45,093 nucleotides of DNA from an uncultured Acetobacteraceae bacterium (lineage in GTDB: Bacteria > Pseudomonadota > Alphaproteobacteria > Acetobacterales > Acetobacteraceae). Of the stretch, positions 26,816-35,739 are shown in pieces; the stretch's first letter is position 1; each line of letters begins with the position of its first letter. The notes under the pieces are model-generated. The model saw only the letters and a program-made list of their open reading frames with translations, did not search any database and had not been told where the DNA came from. The position numbers and the translations under genes were made by a program. The DNA lies in assembly GCA_937873225.1 (NCBI GenBank), contig CALMVN010000175.1, positions 1 to 45,093 on the forward strand, in the 5' to 3' direction.

Positions 26816-27727
26816 ATGTCCGATCTCAACGCCCTGATCGTCTTCGCCAAGGTGATCGAGGCGGGCAGCTTCTCCGAAGCCGCCCGTCGCCTCAAGATGC
26901 CGGTGTCCACGGTCAGCCGACGGGTCGCTGACCTTGAGGATCAGCTCGGGGTAAGGCTGCTCGAGCGCTCCACGCGCAACCTGCGCTTGACCGAGGTCGG
27001 AGCAGACGTGCTCGAGCACGCCAACCGCATCCTGGAGATCTCGGAGGCGCTGGATGGCCACGTGTCGAACCAGCTGTCCCGGGTCGCCGGGACACTGCGG
27101 CTTTCGGCGCCCCCAAGCATCTCGGACTCGCTGCTGATGCCCCTGGTCGGCGCGTTCCAGACCGCCTATCCGGACGTGCGGGTGCAGATCCTGGTCACCG
27201 AGCGCAAGATCGACCACATTGCCGACGGCGTCGACCTGGCCTTCCATGTCGGCCCGATGCAGGACTCGTCGCTGGTCGCGCGCCGCGTCCTGAGCTATCG
27301 CCATCAGCTTGTTGCCAGTCCTGCCTACGTCGCCGCCACACCGCCGCCGCGGCGGCCCCAGGAGTTGATGGCTCATCGCATCCTGGCGTTCTCGCATTGG
27401 CGACCGGAGAACCACTGGGTGTTCACGCACGTGAACGGACAGGATAAGGAAAGTGTGACTTTCCTGCCCCACCTCGGCATCAACGACTTTGCCGGGGTGA
27501 TCGCTGGCGTGCTGGCTGCCCAGGGGATAGGCGATCTTCCCCCCATCGTGCAGCCCGAATTGATGCGCGACGGACGCCTGGTCGAGATCATGCCGGATTG
27601 GCACTTCCCGGTGTTCGATCTTTCGGTCGTGCATCTCGGGTCACGCCGCCTGATGCGTCCGGTCCGCATGTTCAAGGATTTCGCCTACCGGATGGCGCCG
27701 ACCCTGTTTCCCGACCTCCCGACCTAG
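26816..27727 (+). CDS. LysR-family transcriptional regulator
   Basis: 303 residues. The start MSDLNALIVFAKVIEAGSFS is the usual opening of the LTTR helix-turn-helix; 'RRLKMPVSTVSRRVADLEDQLGVRLLERSTRNLRLTEVG' completes it. The effector domain reads 'GTLRLSAPPSISDSLLMPLVGAFQTAYPDVRVQILVTE', of the group that commonly controls adjacent SDR, pirin or quinone-reductase genes. 'GIGDLPPIVQPELMRDGRLVEIMPDWHF' is the second lobe. The gene ends with a TAG inside a CTAG that is also the stop of the convergent permease gene, so the two transcripts must overlap. Likely targets are the pirin/SDR divergent pair (inference). Confidence 0.94.
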   Translation: MSDLNALIVFAKVIEAGSFSEAARRLKMPVSTVSRRVADLEDQLGVRLLERSTRNLRLTEVGADVLEHANRILEISEALDGHVSNQLSRVAGTLRLSAPPSISDSLLMPLVGAFQTAYPDVRVQILVTERKIDHIADGVDLAFHVGPMQDSSLVARRVLSYRHQLVASPAYVAATPPPRRPQELMAHRILAFSHWRPENHWVFTHVNGQDKESVTFLPHLGINDFAGVIAGVLAAQGIGDLPPIVQPELMRDGRLVEIMPDWHFPVFDLSVVHLGSRRLMRPVRMFKDFAYRMAPTLFPDLPT

Positions 27728-29130
27728 AAGGGTCCGACACGCGCTGTGTGGCAAGCGCGTCGGATAGCCCTCTTGAGCCAGCCCGAACTTGCAGGTCCGG
27801 GTCCAAGACCCGCCGCCACGTCGTCCGGCGCGATCAGGACGAAGGCGACGGTCGTCAGCACGCCGAACAGCGCCGCCACGTCGAGGAGCGCCGGGCGCAT
27901 GCCGGGATCACCCGCCATAACGCCGATGGTCAGCGCGATCAGCAGCAGCACGCCCCAACTGGGCCAGGACAATACGGGACCGGCGCCCACTGGACGCACC
28001 ATACGTCGGATCAGGCAGAGATGCGCGACGATGAAGATGCCCCAGTTTATCAGGCCGGTCATGGCGGACGCCGCGAGCAGCAGGGCGAACAGCCGGGCAG
28101 GAGCCAGAAGTCCGAGCATGGCCGCGATCAGGACGAAGCAGGATGACATGGTCACGGCAGAAGCCGGAGCGCCACGCCGGTTCCTCCGGCCGAGACGGAC
28201 CGGTGCCAGCCCTTCGTCGGCCAGCGATGCCAGAACCCGGGTCGCGCCGTACAGGCAGGAGTTGCCGGAGGACAGCACTGCGGACAGGAGCACAACTGCC
28301 ATGATGGGCGCGGCACCAGGCAGGCCGAAATGCCGCAGGAACACCACGAATGGGCTGTCCGCGACCGGCACGTCCCGCCACGGCATCACCACCAGCAGCG
28401 CCACGGTCACTCCGACGTAGATCGCGGTGATCCGGGACAGGAGCCCTTTCGCTGCACGAGCCGGCTCGTCGGCGTCCGCCGCCGCCAAGCCGACGAGCTC
28501 GCTGCCGCCGAAGGCGAACACCGCGACCGGAAGCGCCAGGAGCAGGCCATGCCATCCGTGCGGAAGAACGCCGGCGTCCGACCAGAGATTGCCGATCGCC
28601 GCTCCCGACGTGGCCGGACGAACCATCGCCAGCAGCCCCAGCGCGATCACCATCAAGCACGTGGCGATCTTCAGCAGCGCCATCCAGAACTCGATCTCTC
28701 CGAAGCGACGCACCTGAAGACGGTTCAGCAGCGTCAACGACAACAGAGCAGGTAATCCGACGATCCACGAGGACGGAATGGATGGAAACCAAGCGCGGAT
28801 CAGCGTGCCGGCTCCGGCAAGCTCGGTCATGCAGGTCAGGATCGCACAGGCCCAGTAGCTCCAGCCTCCAACGAAGGCCGCCCGCCGGCCCAGGTTCAGC
28901 CGGGTGGTGCGCACGAAGGTGACTCTGCCTCCCGCTGCCAACGCCATTTTCGTGAGGCAGCGTGCAACCACGGAGACGGCGGCACCGGCGACCAGGAAGG
29001 CGAAGATCATGGCCGGTCCGGCGGCATGGATCCCCTGGCCGACGCCGAGGAACAAGCCTCCGCCGATCGTGCCGCCGATCGTCAGGAACTCGACGTGTCG
29101 CCGCTTCAGGCCGCTCCCACCGTTCTGCAT
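27724..29130 (-). CDS. APC-superfamily amino-acid permease (AAT type)
   Basis: 468 residues with about 12 transmembrane helices. 'LKRRHVEFLTIGGTIGGGLFLGVGQGIHAAGPA' near the N-terminus is the AAT-family consensus with the GGxIGxGLFLG substrate-site helix break. 'ALPVAVFAFGGSELVGLAAADADEPARA' is the helix-6 region with 'FGGSELVG' in place of the common FxGxExxG, and 'VLLSAVLSSGNSCLYGATRVLASLADEGLAP' is also diagnostic. These proteins import neutral or aromatic amino acids with protons. The exact substrate cannot be read. Convergent with the LysR gene; the stop codons of both are the same CTAG. The ATG at 29130 is the natural start. Confidence 0.92.
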   Translation of the reverse strand: MQNGGSGLKRRHVEFLTIGGTIGGGLFLGVGQGIHAAGPAMIFAFLVAGAAVSVVARCLTKMALAAGGRVTFVRTTRLNLGRRAAFVGGWSYWACAILTCMTELAGAGTLIRAWFPSIPSSWIVGLPALLSLTLLNRLQVRRFGEIEFWMALLKIATCLMVIALGLLAMVRPATSGAAIGNLWSDAGVLPHGWHGLLLALPVAVFAFGGSELVGLAAADADEPARAAKGLLSRITAIYVGVTVALLVVMPWRDVPVADSPFVVFLRHFGLPGAAPIMAVVLLSAVLSSGNSCLYGATRVLASLADEGLAPVRLGRRNRRGAPASAVTMSSCFVLIAAMLGLLAPARLFALLLAASAMTGLINWGIFIVAHLCLIRRMVRPVGAGPVLSWPSWGVLLLIALTIGVMAGDPGMRPALLDVAALFGVLTTVAFVLIAPDDVAAGLGPGPASSGWLKRAIRRACHTARVGPF

Positions 29131-29228
29131 TCCGCCAGTCCTCGCTGTCGCCGGTACCCGTTGCCGAGGATCCGGACGATAAACTGGAAGATGCTGGTCC
29201 TCGTCAACGTTGCGTCAGGCGACCGCCT

Positions 29229-30206
29229 TCAAGTCAGGACGACGATCTTGCCGCCCGCCTTGTTCTCCTCCATGCAGCGGTGCGCTTCGGCGATCTGCTC
29301 CAGACGGAAGGTGCGGCCGATCTGGACGTGCAGCTCGCCGGCCGCGATCTGCTGTGTCAGCTCGTCGAGCGGCGTCAGCATGAAATCCTCCGACCCGCCG
29401 TCGTAGGTCGTCAGGCAGACCGCCGTCGGGATGACGTCCATCGGGCTGAAGTCCGGCAGCATCCACTTGTTGCCGACCATGCCGGTCATGCACACGATGC
29501 CACGGGGCCTGGCGCAGCGTAGCGAGTCGGGCAGCGTGGTCGCGCCGATCAGCTCGAGCACTTTGTCGGCGCCTCCGGAGCAAACTTCCTGCACCTGTTC
29601 CGCGATCGTGCCGCTGTCGATGAACACCTGGTCGACGCCGCTGCGGCGCAGCAGGCCTTCGTGCTCAGGCTTGCGCGTCGTCGACATGACCAGTGCGCCG
29701 TGCTTCTTGGCAATCGCTGCCGCCGCCAGTCCGACGGAGGTCGTGCCACCGCGGATCAGCAGGCGCTCGCCTTTTTCCAACCGCAGCGACTTGAACAGCG
29801 AGCCCCAGGCCGTCTGCAGCATCTCCGGCACGGCGCCAAGGGTCTCCCAAGGCAGGTCGGTCTGGATCGGCTGCACCTGCGAAGCCGGCACCAAGGTATA
29901 CTCGGCATAGCCGCCGTCGAACTGACGTCCCATCCCACCCATGGCGGTGGCAACGGTTTCTCCGGGCGAGAACTCGCCTCCGGGCGCCGCATCAACCGTG
30001 CCGACCGCTTCTATTCCAAGAACCCGGGGGAACGGCACGTTGGGCGACAGCCCCTGCCGCGTAAACAGTTCCGATCGGTTGAGTCCGAACGCCTTCACCT
30101 GGATCAGCACCTCGCCTTCCCTCGGCACCGGGATCGGCAGCTCCTCGATCTTCAGCACGTCCGGCGGTCCCGCCACACGGATCACCGCCGCCTTCATCAT
30201 CGTCAT
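29229..30206 (-). CDS. Zinc-free MDR alcohol dehydrogenase / quinone-oxidoreductase-like protein
   Basis: 325 residues from the ATG at 30206, with AGGAGAGG in the last 12 bases before it. The frame is open further upstream but that is the DoxX gene in another frame. '[48 protein letters not shown]' is the MDR N-terminal domain, '[19 protein letters not shown]' the entry of the catalytic domain and '[34 protein letters not shown]' the NADPH loop. The Cys and His ligands of the zinc site are absent, as in quinone oxidoreductases (QOR/zeta-crystallin). It follows the DoxX gene with an ATGA overlap, so translation is coupled; together they may handle reactive quinones or aldehydes. Confidence 0.93.
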   Translation of the reverse strand: MTMMKAAVIRVAGPPDVLKIEELPIPVPREGEVLIQVKAFGLNRSELFTRQGLSPNVPFPRVLGIEAVGTVDAAPGGEFSPGETVATAMGGMGRQFDGGYAEYTLVPASQVQPIQTDLPWETLGAVPEMLQTAWGSLFKSLRLEKGERLLIRGGTTSVGLAAAAIAKKHGALVMSTTRKPEHEGLLRRSGVDQVFIDSGTIAEQVQEVCSGGADKVLELIGATTLPDSLRCARPRGIVCMTGMVGNKWMLPDFSPMDVIPTAVCLTTYDGGSEDFMLTPLDELTQQIAAGELHVQIGRTFRLEQIAEAHRCMEENKAGGKIVVLT

Positions 30207-30601
30207 GAAACCTCTCCTCGCAGAACGGAATGCGCCTGGATCGGCGACGACGTCCACCCCAGCCGCCAGGCATCGACGCTCAAGGCCATCGGATGAGCCC
30301 GCGCGATAAGCAGGAAGCCGTCCACCATTTTCATCTTCTTGAAGAATTTGATCATCTGGTTCTGGTCGGAGAGCGCAGTGTGGAAGATGACGGCGGTCAG
30401 GCTGCACCAGCCGACCAGCAACAGCATGCCGCCGCTGATCTCTCGAATGGCGCCAGGCCAGAACAGCACGCTCGGGACGCCGTAGGCCTGCATGTAGTGT
30501 TCGATCGCATCGTTCCCGGCCAGCGTGCTGAAGCCCGACAACAGGAAGAGAAGCGACATCAGGAGTCGTGCCAGCAGGTCGATGAGGCGGCCCAGGCTCA
30601 T
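30203..30601 (-). CDS. DoxX-family membrane protein
   Basis: 132 residues from the ATG at 30601 (GGGAG 9 bases upstream). Four hydrophobic segments: '[24 protein letters not shown]', '[21 protein letters not shown]', '[32 protein letters not shown]' and a weak last one. The 'GxxxL...G...Y...GxP' and '[20 protein letters not shown]' patterns are standard DoxX (SURF4-like). DoxX proteins associate with oxidative-stress or thiol membrane complexes in some bacteria. The stop (TGA) overlaps the next gene's ATG, giving a two-gene operon with the quinone-oxidoreductase-like protein. The promoter is expected in 30602-30720. Confidence 0.85.
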   Translation of the reverse strand: MSLGRLIDLLARLLMSLLFLLSGFSTLAGNDAIEHYMQAYGVPSVLFWPGAIREISGGMLLLVGWCSLTAVIFHTALSDQNQMIKFFKKMKMVDGFLLIARAHPMALSVDAWRLGWTSSPIQAHSVLRGEVS

Positions 30602-30695
30602 GCTCCGCGGCTCCCGGCCGATCCTGGAGCCGACCTGTCGGCAGCTACAAGGATTCCGAAGCTGCATTCCGATTGCGCTGCTTCATGGTAGCCGA

Positions 30696-30712
30696 TCCAT
30701 CTGGAACGTATC
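30696..30712. repeat. 17-bp motif TCCATCTGGAACGTATC, copy 1
   Basis: This sequence recurs with 15 of 17 matches at 36114-36130 (TCCATCTGAAACGTGTC). Here it lies about 100 bp upstream of the DoxX gene start; there it lies about 135 bp upstream of the metallo-beta-lactamase-fold gene. It could be a regulator-binding site shared by both promoters, or chance. Confidence 0.3.
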
Positions 30713-30941
30713 TACGATAAAGAGTGACCGGAGGCCTGGATACGGCATCGATCCGCAAACTACCTTCCCATCGACGCAACAATGTGCCAAGGCCTGAGTC
30801 GGGGGACCGATGTCGTCGCACGCCGTGCCACCGCCATAGGGTGACGCAGGTGAACCCGTCATGCCACCATCCTGCAGCACTCGGCATCCGTCCTACTCCA
30901 TGCCTGCCTGACTTCGCAATTCCTGGAGCACGGCACGCCGG

Positions 30942-31346
30942 TTACTCCGACAGGTTCGGCACTGGTCGCGTCGCGGTTTCCGGCGCAAGCGCTTTCAGGG
31001 CAACCAGCTCCTCCCGCACGTCGGCAAGGATCTCGACCAGCGCCTCGTGGTCCTGCGTCGCCCTCTGCTCGCTGCTCCGGGCCAGGAGCGCGCTGCCGAC
31101 CATCAACGCCGGCAGCGCCACCAGCTGGATGCAGTTGCTGACGTAGAGCAGCGTGTTCTGCGCCTTCGGCACCAGCAGCGGGACGAGCGAGAAGATCGTG
31201 AAGGCGTAGACGCACCAGATGCTGCCAAAGGCGACGGTCATCCGCAGCGCGATGCTCTCGTTGGACCGAGAGATGAGGAGGCGGGCCGAGTTCCGCATTC
31301 CCCGACGTGGCAGCGTGGCCGCGTCGGCCGGCCCGGGCGTGCTCAC
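30942..31346 (-). CDS. Small two-helix membrane protein with cytoplasmic tail, unknown
   Basis: 134 residues from a GTG at 31346 whose GTGA overlaps the stop of the upstream catalase-like gene. After a polar start there are two hydrophobic helices, 'MTVAFGSIWCVYAFTIFSLVPLL' and 'LLYVSNCIQLVALPALMVGSALLA', and a charged helical tail ('SSEQRATQDHEALVEILADVREELVALKALA'). Similar short membrane proteins are usually filed as hypothetical. The coupling suggests that it was expressed together with the peroxidase. Whether it is still functional after the peroxidase lost its frame is unknown, because its start is translationally coupled to that gene. Confidence 0.7.
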   Translation of the reverse strand: MSTPGPADAATLPRRGMRNSARLLISRSNESIALRMTVAFGSIWCVYAFTIFSLVPLLVPKAQNTLLYVSNCIQLVALPALMVGSALLARSSEQRATQDHEALVEILADVREELVALKALAPETATRPVPNLSE

Positions 31347-32365
31347 GACGATGACCTCTGCATCGGGAACGGGTAAGCGGGGGAAGGTGCTAATCCGGTC
31401 GCGACAGCTCCCGCATCCCCGGGATCGGCCGCCATGTGCCTCCGGAAATCAGTGTGGTATGCTGCGTTGCGGACGTGCAGCATTGGGTTGCCGCACGCTG
31501 CTGTGCCAGGCGTCAGTCGGGCCAAATCGAGCAGGATGTGGATCTGCTCGCCCTGATCGCGCGCCTTACGATCGAGGAACAGCGTTCCAAGGGTCACCTC
31601 GCGCCGGTTGTCCGACCAGCCCGTGCTGATGTCGTCGGTCCAATCCCGAGCAAGGGCCAGCTGAAGCACTAGATCCACGTCGTAACCTCCTGTCGACACC
31701 CGCTCGATGATCTCGTTCGTGAGGAAGTTGCCGGTTCGATCGTTCGCCTGTCTCCGGGTCAGGCGATCCGGGCCGGCTTTCGGCTGAACGTGAGAGCGGC
31801 CGATGGAAATGCCGTTCTCCGGGCCGCTGAGGACGAAGTCGTGCAGCATGGAGAAGCGCTCGGTCGCGAAGCTGCGCGGGGTCGAGGGGATCGAGGCGAT
31901 CAAGATCGCGGCAGCCGGCTTCTTCTGCAGGTAGAGCTCGAAAGCGCCCGGCGCGATTGTTCGGTGCGAAGTCACCCGGAGGAGTCGCAGGAGCTCCTCT
32001 GGCGCCCGTGTCGGAAACCCGTCGACCGGCTGGCCGACAAGGTCGATCGCGGAGCCTTTAGGAAAGAAGAAGCGCACGGCGAGCCCGCGTGGGTTCGCCC
32101 ATGCGTCGTTCTCCGCCACGTCCGGCAGGCCGGTGGAGCTGGAGAACCATACCAGCACCTAGACCACCTCACCCTGCATGTGCATGGCCGTCGTGAGGCG
32201 CGCGGCGATGAAGCGGCCTTGCAGAAGCACACCCCTCGCATGGCTGAGTCGGACGACTGGGCGTATCGCAGCGCCGGCCTGAAGCGCATCGACCAGTTGC
32301 GTGGAGATGGCTGCGCCCTCGGCATCAACGGCATCGGTTGTCGACAGTCGCAGCACGGTCATGCC
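31343..32365 (-). pseudogene. Catalase-family (SrpA-like) peroxidase with in-frame amber stop
   Basis: Read through, 340 codons from ATG 32365 (GAGG 8 bases upstream) give a full catalase-related peroxidase. Landmarks: catalytic His in 'RLSHARGVLLQGRFIA', 'VLVWFSSSTGLPDV' where family members have V-R-F-S, 'NPRGLAVRFFFPKG', 'NRREVTLGTLFLD' and 'HVRNAAYHTDFRRH' with the proximal heme Tyr. A TAG at 32159-32161 splits it after 'GEVV', and the usual Arg of VRFS (heme-propionate contact) is Trp (TGG). Two changes at the same site argue for real decay rather than one sequencing error. The 3' portion could start on its own at GTG 32158 but would lack the catalytic His. Its stop overlaps the next gene. 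Confidence 0.85.
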
Positions 32366-32940
32366 ACCTGCCTCATGCTGCGCCTCGCGATGTGCCAAAT
32401 CGGGCGCAGTCTGATGCGAAACGTTCCGCAACGGCGAGATCCCGATCCTGGACCATGGCTATGGGCTTGAGCGGCATGACGTCGCCTTCGACGGCCGGGT
32501 ATCAGGGAAGCCGGGTGCCGACCTAGCGGCTCGGTTCGACACCTCCGCCTCAGCGGCTCGGCCGTTCCGAACAAGCACATCGTGACCCGGTTCAAAAGCT
32601 AGCCCAACATGGAGCTGAAGTTTAGCGGCATTGCTGGAAAGCTCCTTCCAAGGCTTTGTATGATCCAAGAGCCGGAAGCCAGCGTCCGCAACTGGACCGC
32701 AGATCGCGCTGTGCGTTGCCGTCGCAGCAACCACGACGTTCCAATCGCAAGATAGTGCTTCTTGCGAAGCCCTATTGCCTGGCAACCGGTTCTGCACGAT
32801 TCAGTCTAGGCCAGCCTGCGCGGGAGAACGAGCATGACGTCCTGGCGGGCCTTTCCTCCTTCGCCTTTCCGTCCGATGGCCGGATCAGCATCCACGGCGG
32901 CAGAGGCGGCCTGCCAGCCGTGTCGCGATCAGTACGTTCC
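32366..32940. other. Gap between catalase-like gene and lipoprotein gene
   Basis: Holds the promoter side of two divergent genes. A minus-strand frame at 32459-32797 and smaller ones are open, but their codon use is mixed and I recognise nothing. The sequence is less GC-rich than the neighbouring genes between 32600 and 32780. No IS motif, hairpin-plus-T terminator or clear promoter was identified. Confidence 0.4.
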
Positions 32941-34161
32941 TTGAAACAAGGGCCAGCTAAGCAGATCGGGCTGACGCGGATTGCATCCGACGTCGTCTCG
33001 TCGATCAAGCCGGTTCAGGTCCGAGGATCCGTCGTTGAGCTGGGCAGCTCTGCGAGCCCTCGATCCACGATCAAGGCGTCGATACGACGTCGCTGCAGTG
33101 CGGCAGCCATCCTGTTTGCCTGCCTGCCGCTCGGCGGCTGCCTCGGGATCGGGCCGGAGCGCCTGTCGCGCGACGAGATCGACTTTTCGCGCGCGCTTGC
33201 GATCTCCGACAACCAGCAGACGCTGCTCAACATCGTGCGCCTGCGCTACGCGGAGGCACCGACCTTTCTCGACCTGACGCAGGTGATCTCCGGCTACCAG
33301 GCGCAGCAGAACCTGAGCGGCTCGCTCGAGGTGTTCCCGACCAACCACACCGGCACCTATTTCGGCGGCGGCGGCTCGCTGCAGCTGCAGGAAAGCCCGA
33401 CCTTCACCTATGCGCCGGTCACCGGGGAGCAGTTCGCCGAGACCTTCCTGCGGCCGCTGGTGCCGGGGACGTTGCTGCCGCTGGTGCTCACCGGCATCCC
33501 GATCGACCTGCTGCTCAAGCTGGTGGCGCAATCCGTCGACGAGATGGACAACGCGCAGGTCCTGTCGGGCGGCGTGGGCGCCCAGTCGGAGCGCTTCAGC
33601 CGCCTGCTGGACGATCTGCGCACGCTGCAGGTGGCAGGACTGCTCGAGGTCAGGTTCGCGCGCCAGCCGGTCGCGGCGCACAAGGCGGATCATGCGACGG
33701 CTGCGGCGGACGTTCCGACCATGCTGATCCGCAACGGCGACGACCCTCGGACGGAACGGGCTGCCGCCGACGCGCGACATCTTCTGGGCCTGCCGGACGA
33801 CGACACGCCGTTCGACATCGTCTACGGCCCGCGGCCGACCCGTCCGCACGAGGTCGCCGTCCTGACCCGCTCGATCCTTGGCGTGCTCGGCACCATGGCG
33901 TTCGGGATCGAGGTGCCGCCGGGCGACGTGGCGAGCGGCAGGACGATGCCGACGATGCAGGCCGCCAGCCCGATCTCCATCCACTCGGGCGCCTCGACGC
34001 CGGACGACGCGTTCGTCGCCATCAAGTACGACACCGCCTGGTACTGGATCTCCTCGAGGGATTTCCGCAGCAAGCTTGCCTTCGCGGTGCTGCAGAACCT
34101 GCTGGCACTCGCGCAGACCAAGCAGCCTCCCGGCGCAGTGGTCACCATCCCGGCTAGCTAG
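32941..34161 (+). CDS. Lipoprotein of unknown function (start uncertain)
   Basis: The mature protein is clear: a hydrophobic stretch 'AAAILFACLPLGGC' ends in a lipobox with Cys encoded at 33139-33141, followed by 'RDEIDFSRALAISDNQQTLLNIVRLRYAEAPTFLDLTQVISGYQAQQN'. A Gly-rich region ('FGGGGSLQLQESPTFTYAPVTGEQFAETFLRPL') and 'SIHSGASTPDDAFVAIKYDTAWYWISSRDFRSKLAFAVLQNLLALAQT' near the end are shared with hypothetical outer-membrane lipoproteins in my memory. The start is not settled: TTG 32941 or GTG 32920 would give an unusually long 60-residue leader, and no ATG/GTG/TTG lies closer. An atypical start (ATA/ATC near 33070-33085) or a start-region mutation must be considered. Convergent with the MscS gene. 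Confidence 0.8.
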   Translation: MKQGPAKQIGLTRIASDVVSSIKPVQVRGSVVELGSSASPRSTIKASIRRRCSAAAILFACLPLGGCLGIGPERLSRDEIDFSRALAISDNQQTLLNIVRLRYAEAPTFLDLTQVISGYQAQQNLSGSLEVFPTNHTGTYFGGGGSLQLQESPTFTYAPVTGEQFAETFLRPLVPGTLLPLVLTGIPIDLLLKLVAQSVDEMDNAQVLSGGVGAQSERFSRLLDDLRTLQVAGLLEVRFARQPVAAHKADHATAAADVPTMLIRNGDDPRTERAAADARHLLGLPDDDTPFDIVYGPRPTRPHEVAVLTRSILGVLGTMAFGIEVPPGDVASGRTMPTMQAASPISIHSGASTPDDAFVAIKYDTAWYWISSRDFRSKLAFAVLQNLLALAQTKQPPGAVVTIPAS

Positions 34162-34180
34162 GATCCGCAGGGGACCTGGT

Positions 34181-35662
34181 CTAGCGCGTTCGTCCCGCGG
34201 CCAGCAGGCGCTGGACGAACGCGCGGAGACGGTCAGCGAACGCTTCCGGCGTTTCCCCGGCTGGATCGCCCCGGGAAGCACTTTGCCGGGCCATCGCCCG
34301 CATCGCCCGGTTCACCGTCTGCTCCAGGTCGACCGCGAGGTCGGGCGCGTCGGCGAGACAGGCAGCCAGATCGTCCTCGCCGAGACGGAAGGCGGTGGCG
34401 ATCGTGACCGCCCGGGCGGTGGCCCGTTGCGGACTGCCGGTGATCAGTGCCACCGCCCCGATCGACTCGCCGGGGCTGAGACTGTAGCGGGTGGTCGGCT
34501 TGTCGGTCGGCCCGGTGAGCATGTCGATGACGCCAGCGCCGACCACATAGAGCGCCTCCGGCCGGTCGCCCTCGCCGAACAGGAGATCGCCGACGGCGAG
34601 CTCGGCGGTGCCGAAGCGTCGTCCCAGCAGCGCCCGGTTCGACTCGCTCATGGCGCCGAACAGGGCAGAATGCGCCAGCAGCTCGTCGATGCCGGACGGC
34701 GTCGCCATCGTGCCCGGAGCGCCCGACGGTTGTCCCGGTATCGCGAGGCGCATGCCTGCGAAGCGCAGGTGCCGATGCACCCGTGCCAGCATCTCCGAAC
34801 GTGTCGAGCCGACCACATCGCTGCTTGTGGCAGCGAACTGGAGCGCAAAGGTGGTGCCGTCACCGGCCAGGCCGGTGCAGGTGACCTTGGGTTCAAAGCC
34901 GGAGATGGGCCTGCCACTCGCCCGCAGCGCCGCGTCCAGCACGACGAGCGCATCCTCGGGTGGGATGGCCGGATCAAGCTTGAGCTCGACCACCTCACTG
35001 GTGGCGGCGAACGGCACGCTGCGGTTCAGGAGCCGGCCCCGCGCGACGACGCTGTTCGGGACGATCGCCACGTCCTGGCCCACCTTAAGATGGGTCGACC
35101 GCCAGTTGATCTCGGTGACCTTTCCGGTGACGCCGTCGACGCTCAGCGTGTCGCCAGGAGCATAGGGTCGCTCCGCCCCGACCGCGATCCCCGAGAACAG
35201 GTCACCGAGCGTGTTCTGCAGCGCCAGGCCGAGCACGATCGCCACCACGCCGGAGGTCGCGAGCAGTCCCCGCACCGGCAACGAGAACACGAACGCGATC
35301 ACCGCGAGCACGGCGGCGACCTGGATCGCTCCCGCGGCCAGATCGGTCAGGATGCGCGCCTCGCGTGACGGGTTGCCGAACGCTATGGCGGCCCGCGCAA
35401 GCAGCACCGCGACCCGCGCCGCGAGCATCCACCACCCGATCGCGAACAGCTGTTCCAGCAGCCGGGTTGGCCCGAACCGGGAGGCGAACTCCGCTGCGAA
35501 TGGAGATCCGAGCAGCGGCTCCAGCAGCAGGGAGAGCAGGCCAAGCGCAACCGCTTGCCAAGCGAGGCGCGCCCACAACGGGACCGACGCCAGCATCACC
35601 GTGAGCGGAACGTAGGCTGCAAGCAGGATTGCCGACAGCCACAGGGTGAGCTCCGTGCTCAC
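34181..35662 (-). CDS. MscS-type mechanosensitive channel fused to a cyclic-nucleotide-binding domain
   Basis: 493 residues. Several N-terminal helices, then the pore helix 'SGVVAIVLGLALQNTLGDLFSGIAVGAERPYAPGDTL' of the MscS family, the beta domain 'GKVTEINWRSTHLKVGQDVAIVPNSVVARGRLLNRSVP' and an alpha/beta C-part. From about residue 325 a CRP-like cNMP-binding domain follows: 'HSALFGAMSESNRALLGRRFGTAELAVGDLLFGEGDRPEALYVVGAGVIDML' and 'YSLSPGESIGAVALITGSPQRATARA' with the FGE-like phosphate cassette 'GESIGAVALITGSPQRATARA'. Such fusions are known as bCNG channels; ligand binding is thought to open or gate them, often without strong mechanosensitivity. A -10-like TATAAT lies about 70 bases upstream. 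Confidence 0.92.
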   Translation of the reverse strand: MSTELTLWLSAILLAAYVPLTVMLASVPLWARLAWQAVALGLLSLLLEPLLGSPFAAEFASRFGPTRLLEQLFAIGWWMLAARVAVLLARAAIAFGNPSREARILTDLAAGAIQVAAVLAVIAFVFSLPVRGLLATSGVVAIVLGLALQNTLGDLFSGIAVGAERPYAPGDTLSVDGVTGKVTEINWRSTHLKVGQDVAIVPNSVVARGRLLNRSVPFAATSEVVELKLDPAIPPEDALVVLDAALRASGRPISGFEPKVTCTGLAGDGTTFALQFAATSSDVVGSTRSEMLARVHRHLRFAGMRLAIPGQPSGAPGTMATPSGIDELLAHSALFGAMSESNRALLGRRFGTAELAVGDLLFGEGDRPEALYVVGAGVIDMLTGPTDKPTTRYSLSPGESIGAVALITGSPQRATARAVTIATAFRLGEDDLAACLADAPDLAVDLEQTVNRAMRAMARQSASRGDPAGETPEAFADRLRAFVQRLLAAGRTR

Positions 35663-35733
35663 GAAGGCAACGGCGGGTTCAAGCGTTCAACTGCCAGGAC
35701 CGGGTTGACACATGAAAAAGCCGCGTACCTTTC

Positions 35734-35739
35734 ATTATA
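35734..35739 (-). promoter_or_regulatory. -10-like box upstream of the MscS/cNMP channel gene
   Basis: On the minus strand this is TATAAT, an exact consensus match, 71 bases before the channel start. The best -35-like hexamer at 17-bp spacing is TTATCC (about 3 of 6), so the promoter is plausible but weak on that side. The patch is distinctly AT-rich in an otherwise GC-rich stretch. Confidence 0.35.

Noticed and set aside
32459-32797. 112-codon minus-strand frame upstream of the catalase-like gene
   Set aside because: Less biased codon use than real genes here and no recognised domain.
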